Source of the DNA: Bacteroidota bacterium
Lineage (GTDB): Bacteria; Bacteroidota; Bacteroidia; Chitinophagales; Chitinophagaceae
Direction: 5' to 3'
DNA: 64,000 nt
Assembly: GCA_026391455.1 (NCBI GenBank)
Contig: JAPLEH010000043.1
Span: 83,444 to 147,443 of the forward strand
The notes under the pieces were generated by a model, which was not told where the DNA came from, searched no databases, and saw only the letters and a list, made by a program, of their open reading frames with translations. Every line of letters begins with the position of its first letter. The first letter of the stretch is position 1. Made by a program: the position numbers and the translations under genes. This document shows positions 1 through 8,412 of this stretch, piece by piece.

Positions 1-1
1 G

Positions 2-112
2 AAGGCCATGGCGGAAAACATTCAAAAATTCGAAGCCCAAAACGGGCCTATTAAAGACCTGGAAGAAATGGCTTTTCCATTGACCTTTGGCGGGCCTGCA
101 GCACAGGCGTAA
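2..112 (+). CDS. DUF3467 family protein, C-terminal end (5' cut by window edge)
   Basis: Only the last 36 codons are present. The visible residues (MAENIQKFEAQNGPIKD, then FGGPAAQA before the TAA) match the C-terminal end of the short (about 100 residue) DUF3467 proteins of Bacteroidota, where a NIQKFE-type helix is followed by a FGGP tail. Its function is not established. A hairpin with a T run follows at 146-170, consistent with this being the last gene of its transcript. The assignment rests on recognition of the C-terminal tail only. Confidence 0.65.
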   Translation, partial: KAMAENIQKFEAQNGPIKDLEEMAFPLTFGGPAAQA

Positions 113-145
113 TAGGTACGATAAAATAAATGCTATTTACAATTT

Positions 146-170
146 AAGCCGGGCAAGCGCCTGGCTTTTT
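146..170 (+). terminator. Rho-independent terminator after the DUF3467 gene
   Basis: AAGCCGGGC (146-154) pairs with GCCTGGCTT (159-167), with one G-T wobble and a four-base loop, and the hairpin runs into a T tract. It points along the plus strand and lies about 35 bp after the DUF3467 stop codon. Confidence 0.7.
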
Positions 171-172
171 AA

Positions 173-343
173 TTAAATACTAATCCCCCAGATCTTTTCT
201 GCAAACACTATCAGTATCATTATCAGAAACAGGAACATATAGATCTTCTCTTTTGTTGAAGGCACTTCTTTATGCACCAGCCAGTCAAAAAACTTTGATG
301 CCAGTACAATAGCAACCAACCCGGCAATTATCAGTTTCACCAT
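173..343 (-). CDS. Small two-helix membrane protein, 56 aa
   Basis: The ATG is at 343 and the TAA at 173-175. The N-terminal half (MVKLIIAGLVAIVLASKFF) and the C-terminal half (MFLFLIMILIVFAEKIWG) each form a hydrophobic helix, separated by a charged loop (HKEVPSTKEK). The product is therefore predicted to be a small inner-membrane hairpin. It lies downstream of radC on the same strand, 192 bp away, and runs tail to tail with the DUF3467 gene. I do not recognise a named family. The clean helix-loop-helix pattern and lack of a competing frame support it as real, but size alone makes the call moderate. Confidence 0.5.
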   Translation of the reverse strand: MVKLIIAGLVAIVLASKFFDWLVHKEVPSTKEKIYMFLFLIMILIVFAEKIWGISI

Positions 344-535
344 ACTTTTTTCTTTTTAGTTGAAAGTCTTACCCGTATTCACGATAGGCAATACAAATAC
401 TGTTTTCTTATCTGGTAAAGTAACAGCGTGTAGCATTCTCCGTCAAACGAATAACAACAAGTTAATAAAAAAGAACCCATACTTAAACCGCGGGCATTTT
501 GGGTACGGCCAATCGCCTGCTCAACAAGAGCAATT

Positions 536-1228
536 TTACATATCGCCATTATCCGCAAAACTGTAATAACCCCTGTCACTTACGATGATATGATCGATGA
601 CTACAATATCCAGCAATAAAGCAGCCTTTACAATCTTTGCGGTCAGCAATTCATCCTGTTGACTGGGTTTCAAACTGCCGGAAGGATGGTTGTGACAGAG
701 AATGATACTAACCGCATCGTGCTCCAGCGCCTTTCGCAATATGATACGCGGATCGGCTATCGTAGCAGTAATGCCCCCTTCACTAATGATTTCAAAATGA
801 TTGACCTTGTTTGCCCTGTTCATGAACAATACACCAAATACTTCATGCCGGTAGTCTTTCAACCTGACTTGTATATAATCCGCGATATCACTGCTTTTGG
901 AAATTTGCCGCTTATCGAGTGGGAGCGTTTCCTGTCTTCGCCTGCCAAGCTCCAGGGCGGCTGCTATAGACACTGCTTTAGCTGAACCGATACCCTTGAC
1001 GCGGGTGAGCTCCTTTACAGAAAGTTTACCCAATTCCAGCAGATTATCTTTTCCGAGTTTCAATATTTGGCGGGAGAGATCTACTGCAGATTGTTCGCCA
1101 TGGCCATTCTGAATCAACAGAGCAAGCAGTTCAGCATTACTGAGACTTTCAGGACCGTTAGATAGTAATTTTTCCCGGGGCTGGTCGTCTTTTGCCCAGT
1201 TTTTTATAGAGTACTTATGCTCTTGCAT
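536..1228 (-). CDS. radC: RadC family JAB-domain protein (UPF0758)
   Basis: This is a full-length RadC/UPF0758 protein of 230 residues. The N-terminal part (residues 15-100) has the family's EKLL.GPESLSNAELLALL segment and a helix-hairpin-helix-like VKGIGSAKA stretch. The C-terminal half is a JAB/MPN metalloprotease-like domain with the metal-binding HNHPSGSLKPS motif near residue 174. The cellular role of RadC is unclear; the old link to DNA repair is not well supported, and related proteins often ride on mobile elements. Here it sits among conserved genes and stands alone on its strand, with a short leader of about 100 bp shared with a divergent small gene. Confidence 0.93.
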   Translation of the reverse strand: MQEHKYSIKNWAKDDQPREKLLSNGPESLSNAELLALLIQNGHGEQSAVDLSRQILKLGKDNLLELGKLSVKELTRVKGIGSAKAVSIAAALELGRRRQETLPLDKRQISKSSDIADYIQVRLKDYRHEVFGVLFMNRANKVNHFEIISEGGITATIADPRIILRKALEHDAVSIILCHNHPSGSLKPSQQDELLTAKIVKAALLLDIVVIDHIIVSDRGYYSFADNGDM

Positions 1229-1331
1229 GGAACAATATTAGCCAATATTTTTATGTTGTCAATATCGTTAAGCTAGCGAACATACAGCCGCCCATCCAAC
1301 CCGGAACAGAGGATAAGTAAAATCTGGTACT

Positions 1332-1541
1332 ATGAAAACAAGAACATTTGCTTCGGTAGGATCCATGCATCCTGTACTCTTTTTTGCGGTGGTGTATATC
1401 CTCGCACTGGGTTTATCCATTTTTGTGTGCTCTTCTCTTTTTTACAGTTGTAATGCCAGTGGTAACACGGGTTCGCCAACAGGCGAAATAAAGCCTGGTA
1501 ATGAAATGCAACAACCTGCCCCGGTAGTTGCCATGCGCTAA
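1332..1541 (+). CDS. Small secreted or membrane-anchored protein, 69 aa
   Basis: The ORF starts with a charged MKTRTF segment, then has one long hydrophobic stretch (about residues 14-38, FFAVVYILALGLSIFVCSSLF) and a polar tail rich in Gly, Pro and Asn. The YSCNASGN segment could be an imperfect lipobox, but the Tyr-Ser before the Cys is not typical, so a single-pass membrane anchor is equally likely. It lies between radC (divergent) and the prs promoter. I recognise no family. Support is the clean hydrophobic segment plus the lack of a better use for this interval. Confidence 0.4.
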   Translation: MKTRTFASVGSMHPVLFFAVVYILALGLSIFVCSSLFYSCNASGNTGSPTGEIKPGNEMQQPAPVVAMR

Positions 1542-1604
1542 ACTAAGGAGGCTGTTCTGATCGGAGACTACTGTATAAAATCCTGTACAGTGTTGATTAG
1601 TTTT

Positions 1605-1635
1605 TTTGCTGCTGCAATGGTGAAGTGTATCTTCG
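1605..1635 (+). promoter_or_regulatory. Bacteroidota-type promoter of prs
   Basis: TTTG (1605-1608), a 19-bp spacer and TATCTTCG (1628-1635) match the TTTG-N19-TAnnTTTG consensus used by the primary sigma factor of Bacteroidota, with one mismatch. Transcription would start near 1642, about 30 bp before the prs ATG. Confidence 0.6.
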
Positions 1636-1640
1636 CCCCT

Positions 1641-1657
1641 CCAAAGGAGTCCTTTGG
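1641..1657. repeat. Perfect 17-bp palindrome in the prs leader
   Basis: CCAAAGGAGTCCTTTGG is a perfect inverted repeat (8-bp arms around one G). It lies at the predicted transcription start of prs and 16 bp before the ATG, so it could be an operator or a short 5' mRNA hairpin. No regulator is identified. Confidence 0.5.
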
Positions 1658-1672
1658 ATACATATTTTTGCC

Positions 1673-2620
1673 ATGCAGACTGCTAAAATTTTTGCCGGAA
1701 CCGGCTCTCAGCTACTGGCTGAACAGATATGCAAACGTTATGGTACCCGCTTGGGTAAGATCAATATCCAGCGTTTCAGCGACGGAGAGATCAGTCCGAT
1801 CTTTCTGGAAAGTGTGAGGGGCGATTATGTCTTTCTCATACAAAGTACCTTTTCCCCCGCAGAAAACCTGATGGAGCTGCTCCTGATGATCGATGCAGCC
1901 CGGAGGGCCTCCGCCTATAAAGTTATCGCTGTCATTCCCTACTACGGATACGCCCGTCAGGATCGTAAGGATCGCCCTCGGGTAGCTATTGGTAGTAAAT
2001 TGGTAGCCAATATGTTAGTGGCGGCAGGGGCAGACCGGGTGATCACCATGGACCTTCACGCACCCCAGATACAGGGCTATTTTGACATCCCGGTAGACCA
2101 CCTCGACAGCCATGCAGTTTTTATCCCATATATTGAGAATCTCCGGCTGGAAAACCTTACCTTTGCGGCCCCTGACGTAGGAGCTACCAATCGAATCAGG
2201 GAAATCGCCAGCTATTTCAATGCCGAAATGGTGATCTGTGATAAGCACCGGAAACGGGCCAATGAGATCGCCAGCATGGTGGTAATCGGAGATGTAACAG
2301 GTAAAGACATCGTGATCATCGACGATATCTGTGATACCGGCGGAACACTGGCAAAAAGTGCAGGTCTTTTAAAAGAAAAAGGGGCAAGAAGTGTACGGGC
2401 ATTGATCACACACCCGGTTCTGAGTGGTAAGGCATACGAGAATATCGAAAACAGCGTACTGGAAGAACTGGTGGTATGTGATACGATACCGGTGAAAAAG
2501 GAAAGCCCGAAAATAAAAGTGGCCAGCGTGGCAGAATTGTTCGCCGTCGCTATACGCAACGCATATGAAAACAAGAGTATCACCAGCCTCTTTATTCATT
2601 CGCAGCGACGAGATAAGTAA
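1673..2620 (+). CDS. prs: Ribose-phosphate pyrophosphokinase (PRPP synthetase)
   Basis: The enzyme makes PRPP from ribose 5-phosphate and ATP for nucleotide, His, Trp and NAD synthesis in the cytosol. From the ATG at 1673 it is 315 residues, the usual length. An earlier in-frame start at 1625 would add 16 residues and overlap the predicted promoter, so I prefer 1673. Visible hallmarks are RFSDGEISP near residue 35, DLHAPQIQGYFDIPVDHL near residue 125, and the PRPP-binding IVIIDDICDTGGTL near residue 215. It begins the conserved order prs-rplY-pth, with only 20 bp to rplY, so the two are probably co-transcribed. Confidence 0.97.
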   Translation: MQTAKIFAGTGSQLLAEQICKRYGTRLGKINIQRFSDGEISPIFLESVRGDYVFLIQSTFSPAENLMELLLMIDAARRASAYKVIAVIPYYGYARQDRKDRPRVAIGSKLVANMLVAAGADRVITMDLHAPQIQGYFDIPVDHLDSHAVFIPYIENLRLENLTFAAPDVGATNRIREIASYFNAEMVICDKHRKRANEIASMVVIGDVTGKDIVIIDDICDTGGTLAKSAGLLKEKGARSVRALITHPVLSGKAYENIENSVLEELVVCDTIPVKKESPKIKVASVAELFAVAIRNAYENKSITSLFIHSQRRDK

Positions 2621-2640
2621 CTAACAAAACAACATAAACA

Positions 2641-3288
2641 ATGAAATCAATTACAATCGAAGGACAACTGAGGACCGGATTCGGCAAAGGCGCCACCCGA
2701 CAACTCCGCTCTCAGGAAATGGTGCCTGGTGTAATTTATGGCGGCTCTCAGGAGATCAACTTTTATGCTCCTGCTGCAGCTTTCAGAAAATTAGTGTACA
2801 CCCCGAGTTTCCAGATCGCTGAAGTGGTATTAGAAGGTAAAACGTACAGAACGATCCTGAAGGATCTGCAGTTTGACAAAATTGACGATCAACTGATCCA
2901 TATCGACCTCCTGGAACTGGTGGAAGATAAAAAAGTGATCGCTGATATTCCCCTGAAATTCGTAGGTGCTTCTAAAGGAGTAAAAGATGGTGGTAAACTC
3001 ATCACCAAAATGAAATCCCTGAAGATCAAAACACTTCCCAAATACCTGAAAGAGCAGATCGAAGTAAGTATCGATAACCTCGAACTCAATGGTAATATCC
3101 GTGTGGAAGATGTAAAGTTGGACAACTACGAGATCCTCAATTCCCCCCGTATTCCCATCGCATCTGTAGTACTTACCCGTCAGCTCAAGCAAGAAGAGGC
3201 TGCTGCTACCCCTGCTGCTGCCACTGCTGCTGCACCGGCCGCTGCTGCAAAGCCTGCTGCCGCAAAGCCTGCTGCTGCGAAGAAATAA
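2641..3288 (+). CDS. rplY: 50S ribosomal protein L25/general stress protein Ctc
   Basis: L25 of the long CTC/TL5 type binds 5S rRNA in the large subunit. The protein is 215 residues: an N-terminal L25 domain (about 1-92, with RTGFGKGATRQLR and VPGVIYGG), a C-terminal TL5/CTC beta domain (about 95-185, with FVGASKGVKDGGKL), and a low-complexity Ala/Pro/Lys tail (about 188-215) typical of Bacteroidota versions. It starts 20 bp after prs and is followed by a strong terminator at 3314-3340, which ends the prs-rplY transcript. Confidence 0.95.
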   Translation: MKSITIEGQLRTGFGKGATRQLRSQEMVPGVIYGGSQEINFYAPAAAFRKLVYTPSFQIAEVVLEGKTYRTILKDLQFDKIDDQLIHIDLLELVEDKKVIADIPLKFVGASKGVKDGGKLITKMKSLKIKTLPKYLKEQIEVSIDNLELNGNIRVEDVKLDNYEILNSPRIPIASVVLTRQLKQEEAAATPAAATAAAPAAAAKPAAAKPAAAKK

Positions 3289-3313
3289 TAACCACCGGTG
3301 TAATAACCGGAAG

Positions 3314-3340
3314 ACCGTCCCCATTAGGGACGGTTTTTTT
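3314..3340 (+). terminator. Strong Rho-independent terminator after rplY
   Basis: ACCGTCCC (3314-3321) and GGGACGGT (3327-3334) form a perfect 8-bp stem with a five-base loop, followed by seven T. It separates prs-rplY from pth. Confidence 0.9.
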
Positions 3341-3471
3341 ATAACCAATATCCACCCCGGAAAGACTATCCTTTCCGGCGGATAAAGAAAGCCATCGGGT
3401 ATACGTTTCGCAGTATTTTAGCATACAGAAACGACAACCTGCATACAGAAATTAGTCAACAATCAGTGAAT

Positions 3472-4047
3472 ATGAAATACCTGCTGATCGGATTGGGCAA
3501 TACCGGGAATGAATACGCGCACACCCGGCATAATATCGGCTTTGATGTGGCCAATGCTTTTGTGCTGAAACACGGAGGAAGTTTCCGGGTAGACCGCCTC
3601 GCCTATGTAGCAGACATCAAATGGAAGGGCCGGCAAATAGTGTGCGTTTGCCCCACCACCTATATGAACCTGAGCGGTAAAGCCGTGAAATACTGGATGG
3701 ACAAAGAAAAAATCCCCGTCGGACAAATGCTGGTAGTGGTAGACGATCTGGCCCTGCCGCTCAATAAGCTGCGGATACGCCCGGGAGGGTCCGACGCCGG
3801 ACACAATGGGCTCAAAAGCATTTTCGAGACCCTCGGTACCCACGAGTATCCTAAACTGCGTTTTGGTATAGGAAATGACTATCCCAAAGGCTTTCAAGCC
3901 GACTTTGTTCTTGGCAAATGGAAAAAAGACGAAGAGCCCATGGTAAAACTGAAGATCGACAAATGCGTGGAAGCCATTGAAACCTTTGCCACACAGGGTA
4001 TTACAGCCGCTATGAATCAGGTAAATAATCAGCAGTTTTCACTATGA
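3472..4047 (+). CDS. pth: Peptidyl-tRNA hydrolase
   Basis: Pth releases peptides from peptidyl-tRNA that drops off the ribosome. From the ATG at 3472 it is 191 residues, the family norm; a GTG two codons upstream (3466) is a weaker alternative. The conserved pieces are all visible: LIGLGNTGNEY with the catalytic region's Asn, TRHNIGFD with the catalytic His near residue 20, TYMNLSGKAV with the conserved Asn, VVDDLALPLNKLR with the catalytic Asp, and GGSDAGHNGLKSI. It lies downstream of the rplY terminator and so needs its own promoter, although the prs-rplY-pth order is conserved across bacteria. Confidence 0.97.
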   Translation: MKYLLIGLGNTGNEYAHTRHNIGFDVANAFVLKHGGSFRVDRLAYVADIKWKGRQIVCVCPTTYMNLSGKAVKYWMDKEKIPVGQMLVVVDDLALPLNKLRIRPGGSDAGHNGLKSIFETLGTHEYPKLRFGIGNDYPKGFQADFVLGKWKKDEEPMVKLKIDKCVEAIETFATQGITAAMNQVNNQQFSL

Positions 4048-4077
4048 GAAATCAGATTGATTACTTACTTTAGCAGC

Positions 4078-4135
4078 CTGCCCTTTTCGGGGCAGCACCA
4101 CTTGTTCCGGTTGCACATAGCAGTTTTAACCGGAA
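4078..4135 (+). promoter_or_regulatory. Two inverted repeats between pth and the FAH-family gene
   Basis: CTGCCC/GGGCAG (4078-4083 and 4090-4095) form a hairpin about 30 bp after pth but have no T run. A second perfect 8-bp pair, TTCCGGTT (4105-4112) and AACCGGAA (4128-4135), lies about 100 bp before the next gene. The first may be a weak pth terminator and the second an operator or leader structure. These are descriptive calls only. Confidence 0.35.
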
Positions 4136-4231
4136 TCGCTTAATATCCAATGGACATACGGAAGACCGGGAATATATTGGATGAACAACCTTGATGTATC
4201 CGATGTATTTACAAAAAAATACAGCCATTTT

Positions 4232-4843
4232 ATGAAGATTTTTTGTGTAGGCCGCAATTATGTGGCACATGCCCAGGAGTTGGGCAACGAAGTTCCCGAA
4301 GAACCGGTAATATTCATGAAGCCCAAAAGCGCTTTATTGCAGCCGCATACCCCCTTCTATTATCCCGAATTTACCAACGAACTCCATTACGAATGTGAAC
4401 TGGTGATCCGTATCAGCAAGAACGGAAAATATATTCAGGAAAAATTTGCCAATAAATACTACGATGCGATTACCACCGGTATCGACTTTACCGCACGCGA
4501 CATCCAAAATGAATTAAAGGCAAAAGGATTGCCCTGGGAAAAAGCCAAAGCCTGGGACAATTCAGCGGTGATTGGAAAATGGCTGCCACTAACCGGAATT
4601 AAAAACAAACGGGATATCAACTTCTGCATGTATAAAAATAAAGAACTGGTACAGCAAAGTAACTCTTCCCTGATGCTTCACGGATTCGATGAGATCGTAT
4701 CCTATATCTCCAATTTTTTTTCGGTAAATATCGGCGACGTGATCTTTACCGGTACGCCGGCCGGTGTGGGTGAAGTAGTGGTGGGTGATGAACTCGAAGG
4801 TTTCATCGAAGACGAAAGCCTCTTTGCACTCGAAGTAAAATAA
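4232..4843 (+). CDS. Fumarylacetoacetate hydrolase family protein (FAHD1-like acylpyruvase/oxaloacetate decarboxylase)
   Basis: The product is 203 residues, the size of short FAHD1-like enzymes that hydrolyse acylpyruvates or decarboxylate oxaloacetate with Mg2+. The start at 4232 gives MKIFCVGRNYVAHAQELGN, the family's usual N-terminus; the longer ORF from 4181 adds unrelated residues. Metal-ligand signatures are visible: the HYECELVIRI pair of acidic residues near residue 55, GIDFTARDIQ near residue 85 and the closing FTGTPAGVGEV loop near residue 170. The exact substrate cannot be read from sequence. A terminator follows at 4862-4897, so it is a single-gene unit. Confidence 0.9.
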   Translation: MKIFCVGRNYVAHAQELGNEVPEEPVIFMKPKSALLQPHTPFYYPEFTNELHYECELVIRISKNGKYIQEKFANKYYDAITTGIDFTARDIQNELKAKGLPWEKAKAWDNSAVIGKWLPLTGIKNKRDINFCMYKNKELVQQSNSSLMLHGFDEIVSYISNFFSVNIGDVIFTGTPAGVGEVVVGDELEGFIEDESLFALEVK

Positions 4844-4861
4844 CAACCAATACTAACTGCC

Positions 4862-4897
4862 AAAAAAGCCATTCGCCCAGCGGATGGCTTTTCTTTT
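4862..4897 (+). terminator. Terminator after the FAH-family gene
   Basis: AAAAGCCAT and ATGGCTTTT form an A/T-flanked stem (4864-4872 with 4884-4892), extended inward by CGC/GCG, followed by a TCTTTT tract. Its A-rich left arm may also let it work on the opposite strand. Confidence 0.8.
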
Positions 4898-4925
4898 AAC
4901 GGGCCTCTGCTTTCCCTTAATTTTG
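4894..4925 (+). promoter_or_regulatory. Promoter of the fused E1 dehydrogenase gene
   Basis: TAATTTTG at 4918-4925 is an exact TAnnTTTG element 20 bp before the ATG at 4946. TTTT at 4894-4897, 20 bp upstream, is a weak match to the TTTG -33 box. Confidence 0.45.
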
Positions 4926-4945
4926 CGGAGCAATGCCTGCTGCCA

Positions 4946-6994
4946 ATGATTGATAACGACCTACTCTTAAAAGCCTATCGGTTCATGTGCCGTGCCAAAT
5001 ACATGGCCGCCATCTACGAAGATAACCGTGCGATCTGTAAATACGTGCATTCCACTTCCCGGGGCCATGAAGCGATACAGTTGGCTACCGCTTTTCAATT
5101 GCGCGAGTATGATTTTGTTAGCCCGTATTACCGCGATGAAAGCCTGATCATGGGTATGGGATTTACACCGTATGAACAAATGCTGCAATTGCTTGCCAAA
5201 GGCAATGATATTTTTACAGCAGGAAGAGAATATTATTCCCATCCGAATTATAAAGGATCCGGCAAACCCACTATCATACACCAGAGCAGCGCCACCGGTA
5301 TGCAGGCGATACCCACTACCGGTATAGCACAGGGACTGCAATACAAGGCATCACAACATCTTCCCGTGCAAAAGGATGCAGTAGTGGTTTGTTCATTGGG
5401 AGATGCCAGTATTACCGAAGGCGAAGTAAGTGAGGCCTTTCAATTTGCCGTACTGAAACAACTTCCGATCATCTATCTGGTTCAGGATAATAACTGGGGT
5501 ATCAGCGTTACTTCCAATGAAGCAAGGGCTATGAACGCTTTCGAATTTGCTGCCGGCTTTAAAGGAATGAATTGCGTACAGGTGGATGGCAGTGATTTTG
5601 AAGCATCATACATCACCATGAAGAATGTGGTGGAGTCCGTACGAAACGAACGCAAACCCTGGCTGGTACATGCGCAGGTGCCGCTCCTCGGTCATCATAC
5701 CAGTGGCGTACGTAAAGAATTTTACCGAACCGAAGATGACCTCGCTAACCATCAGCAGAACGATCCGCATCCTAAACTGCGGCAGCATTTATTGAACAAG
5801 GGTGTAACCGAAGATGAACTCATCCATATCGAACAGGAAGCCAAAGCCCTCATAGAAACTGATTTTGCAAAAGCAGTGGCGGCACCAGAACCGGATCCGC
5901 TTACCGTAACAGAACATGTTTTTGCACCCACCCCCGTTACAGAAGAAAAAGGCGAACGCAGTCCGGCAGGTGCCCCAAAAGTGATAATGGTAGACGCTGC
6001 ATTATTCGCCATTCGGGAGATCATGGAGCAACATCCCGAAGCCGTATTATACGGGCAGGATGTGGGTAAACGATTGGGCGGCGTATTTCGCGAAGCGGCT
6101 ACATTAGGCGAGCAATTTGGCGAAAACCGGGTATTCAATACAGCTATACAGGAAGCGTATGTGGTCGGTTCTACCGTGGGAATGAGTGCGCTCGGTTTGA
6201 AACCCATCGTAGAAGTACAATTTGCTGATTATATTTATCCCGGATTCAATCAACTGGTAACAGAAGTATCAAAAAGTTGCTACCTCAGTGCCGGCAAATT
6301 TCCGGTATCCATGATATTGCGTGTACCAACCGGCGCATACGGGGGAGGGGGGCCTTATCATAGCGGAAGTGTGGAGTCAACCGTGCTTTCCATTAAAGGG
6401 CTGAAAGTGGCCTATCCCTCCAATGCGGCGGATATGAAAGGATTGATGAAAGCCGCATACTACGATCCCAATCCGGTAGTGATGCTGGAACATAAAGGGC
6501 TTTACTGGAGTAAAGTGCCCGGAACGGAAGATGCTAAAACACCAGAACCTTCGGCCGATTATATTCTTCCCTTTGGGAAAGCAAACCAGATATTGCTTGC
6601 AGATGAACAAAAAATAAATAACGGCGAAACCTGTGTGGTGATCACCTATGGTATGGGTGTATATTGGGCCAAAGCCGCGGCGCAACAATTTCCCGGTCAG
6701 GTAGAGATCGTGGATCTGCGTACTTTATTCCCGCTCGATGAAGCATTGATCTACGCCAGTGTAAAACGTCATGGAAAATGCCTGGTGCTTACGGAAGAAC
6801 AGCAAAACAACTCCTTTGCAGAAGCATTGGCCGGACGTATTTCCAAACATTGTTTTCAATGGCTGGATGCACCCGTAGAAGTGTTGGGCGCATTGAACCT
6901 GCCCGCCGTTCCGATGAATATGGGATTGGAGCAAGCCATGCTACCCAATGCCACAAAGACAGCACTGCGTTTGGGTTCACTTATAAAAGGATAA
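4946..6994 (+). CDS. Fused alpha/beta E1 of a 2-oxoacid dehydrogenase complex (branched-chain or pyruvate type)
   Basis: This 682-residue protein joins both subunits of a thiamine-diphosphate E1. The alpha part (about residues 1-320) has STSRGHEAIQLA, GSGKPTI and the ThDP motif GDASITEGE...NNWGIS; GDA replaces the commoner GDG. A Pro/Glu/Thr-rich linker (about 310-345) leads to the beta part (about 345-682), with YGQDVGKRLGGVF, FADYIYPG and GAYGGGGPYHSGS. The fused form is widespread in Bacteroidota. E1 decarboxylates the 2-oxoacid and acylates the lipoyl arm of E2, which is not encoded here. The beta part resembles branched-chain E1 most, but the substrate is not certain. Confidence 0.9.
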   Translation: MIDNDLLLKAYRFMCRAKYMAAIYEDNRAICKYVHSTSRGHEAIQLATAFQLREYDFVSPYYRDESLIMGMGFTPYEQMLQLLAKGNDIFTAGREYYSHPNYKGSGKPTIIHQSSATGMQAIPTTGIAQGLQYKASQHLPVQKDAVVVCSLGDASITEGEVSEAFQFAVLKQLPIIYLVQDNNWGISVTSNEARAMNAFEFAAGFKGMNCVQVDGSDFEASYITMKNVVESVRNERKPWLVHAQVPLLGHHTSGVRKEFYRTEDDLANHQQNDPHPKLRQHLLNKGVTEDELIHIEQEAKALIETDFAKAVAAPEPDPLTVTEHVFAPTPVTEEKGERSPAGAPKVIMVDAALFAIREIMEQHPEAVLYGQDVGKRLGGVFREAATLGEQFGENRVFNTAIQEAYVVGSTVGMSALGLKPIVEVQFADYIYPGFNQLVTEVSKSCYLSAGKFPVSMILRVPTGAYGGGGPYHSGSVESTVLSIKGLKVAYPSNAADMKGLMKAAYYDPNPVVMLEHKGLYWSKVPGTEDAKTPEPSADYILPFGKANQILLADEQKINNGETCVVITYGMGVYWAKAAAQQFPGQVEIVDLRTLFPLDEALIYASVKRHGKCLVLTEEQQNNSFAEALAGRISKHCFQWLDAPVEVLGALNLPAVPMNMGLEQAMLPNATKTALRLGSLIKG

Positions 6995-7084
6995 AAATTG
7001 TACGCATTTTACTCAATGAAAGGATACTCCGGCTCTGTTTATTCCGTTTTGTAATAAACTTTTCAGAACTTGTACCTAAATCAT

Positions 7085-8338
7085 ATGGGTATGCGATACA
7101 TATTCCTGTTCCTGTTTCTGTTGAATCAGCATGCGCTCACGTTATTTGCCGGTAACAATTCTTTCCGCAGCGATCCTTCTAAAACATTTGTATTCGTTGC
7201 TGGTGTACTTAAATGGCAAGATCCTTCTCTGGCCGCTTTCAGCGACCGCAACCGAAAGGACGAAGAACTATTCCGGCTGCTGGAAAGTACAGGTATTCCT
7301 GCTGCCAATATGATCTTTCTCAAGGATAAAGCGGCAACATTGACCAATATAAAAACGCGTTTGCAGGAATTGTTGTTGCAAACCCGGGCTGGTGCAACAT
7401 TCATATTCTACTATGCAGGCCATGGTATTCGTGCAGGAAACGGGCCGGTATGCTTTGCCAATTACGATTATAAAGATGGCAATGGTTTTTCTGCCACTAT
7501 CGTTTCCTCCCTCATCAACCAATATTTTAAAGGAGATGAAGTATGGCTGCTGGCAGATTGTTGTTTTTCCGGCGCATTGCTGGACGAAGCAAAAACGATC
7601 AGTGGAAATGGCAGAAAAGTAGTGGCTTTTACATCTGCCACCAGTTCCAATATTTCCACCGGAAACTGGACTTTCACCCAAACGATGATCGATTGCTTCA
7701 GCGGACTTGCCCGTGCTGACCGTGATAAAAATAAATCCATATCACTGGCCGAAGTAAAAACTGAATTATTTGATGCCATGCTATACCGGGAAAAACAAAT
7801 GGCCGGTGCTGCTTTCATCAACATAAAGGAAAATACAGCGATTCAACTACAACCTGTTTCGGATACGTACAACAACTCCGGCACCCGTTATGTATACACT
7901 TTACGTGAAGGTAAATTTGAACCGGCCCGGGTGTTAACGATACAGGGTAACACGCTTAGGCTGGAATTATACCATTACAGCGATAAAGAAACCATTACCA
8001 CATCCGTTTCCAACACCAAGCCGATAGAGTATATGGTATATCCGGCCGGCACTTCAGTAATGGTGGAATGGAAGGGTAAGTATTATCCGGCCATGATAAA
8101 AAAAGTGCAAAACGGGGTTCATTATATTCAGTATACCGGCTATGATGATTCCTGGAATGAATGGGTCATGTACGACCGCATCTCAACCCGAGACCGAAAG
8201 CCTTGTCAGGTAGAATGGCAGGGACAATGGTACCCAGCCGAAATATTACAGGAAAAAAACGGACGTTATTTTATTCATTACACCGGATATGGCAACGACT
8301 GGGATGAATGGGCCCCCGCCGTTCGGGTGAAGCAATAA
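7085..8338 (+). CDS. Secreted caspase-like (C14) protease with EF-hand-like loop and two Tudor-knot-like repeats
   Basis: About 417 residues. The N-terminus (MRYIFLFLFLLNQHALTLFA) is a signal peptide; ATGs at 7085 and 7091 are both possible, and a TTG at 7070 is less likely. The caspase p20-like fold follows, with the catalytic His in FYYAGHGIR (about residue 113) and Cys in LLADCCFSG (about 158). At about residue 210, DRDKNKSISLAE fits the 12-residue EF-hand loop (Asp1, Asp3, Asn5, Ile8, Glu12), which would suit a Ca2+-activated metacaspase. The C-terminus has two repeats of about 48 residues (about 318-367 and 372-417), each with VEW.G..YPA and a Y.GY...W.EW core like Tudor-knot/chromo-barrel domains. 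The substrate is unknown. Confidence 0.85.
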   Translation: MGMRYIFLFLFLLNQHALTLFAGNNSFRSDPSKTFVFVAGVLKWQDPSLAAFSDRNRKDEELFRLLESTGIPAANMIFLKDKAATLTNIKTRLQELLLQTRAGATFIFYYAGHGIRAGNGPVCFANYDYKDGNGFSATIVSSLINQYFKGDEVWLLADCCFSGALLDEAKTISGNGRKVVAFTSATSSNISTGNWTFTQTMIDCFSGLARADRDKNKSISLAEVKTELFDAMLYREKQMAGAAFINIKENTAIQLQPVSDTYNNSGTRYVYTLREGKFEPARVLTIQGNTLRLELYHYSDKETITTSVSNTKPIEYMVYPAGTSVMVEWKGKYYPAMIKKVQNGVHYIQYTGYDDSWNEWVMYDRISTRDRKPCQVEWQGQWYPAEILQEKNGRYFIHYTGYGNDWDEWAPAVRVKQ

Positions 8339-8412
8339 TTTTAACGTGGACTTTCAACTGTATCATCATCTTCGGTTTCCCCACTTTCACTTACTTCTTC
8401 CGTTTCATTTTC

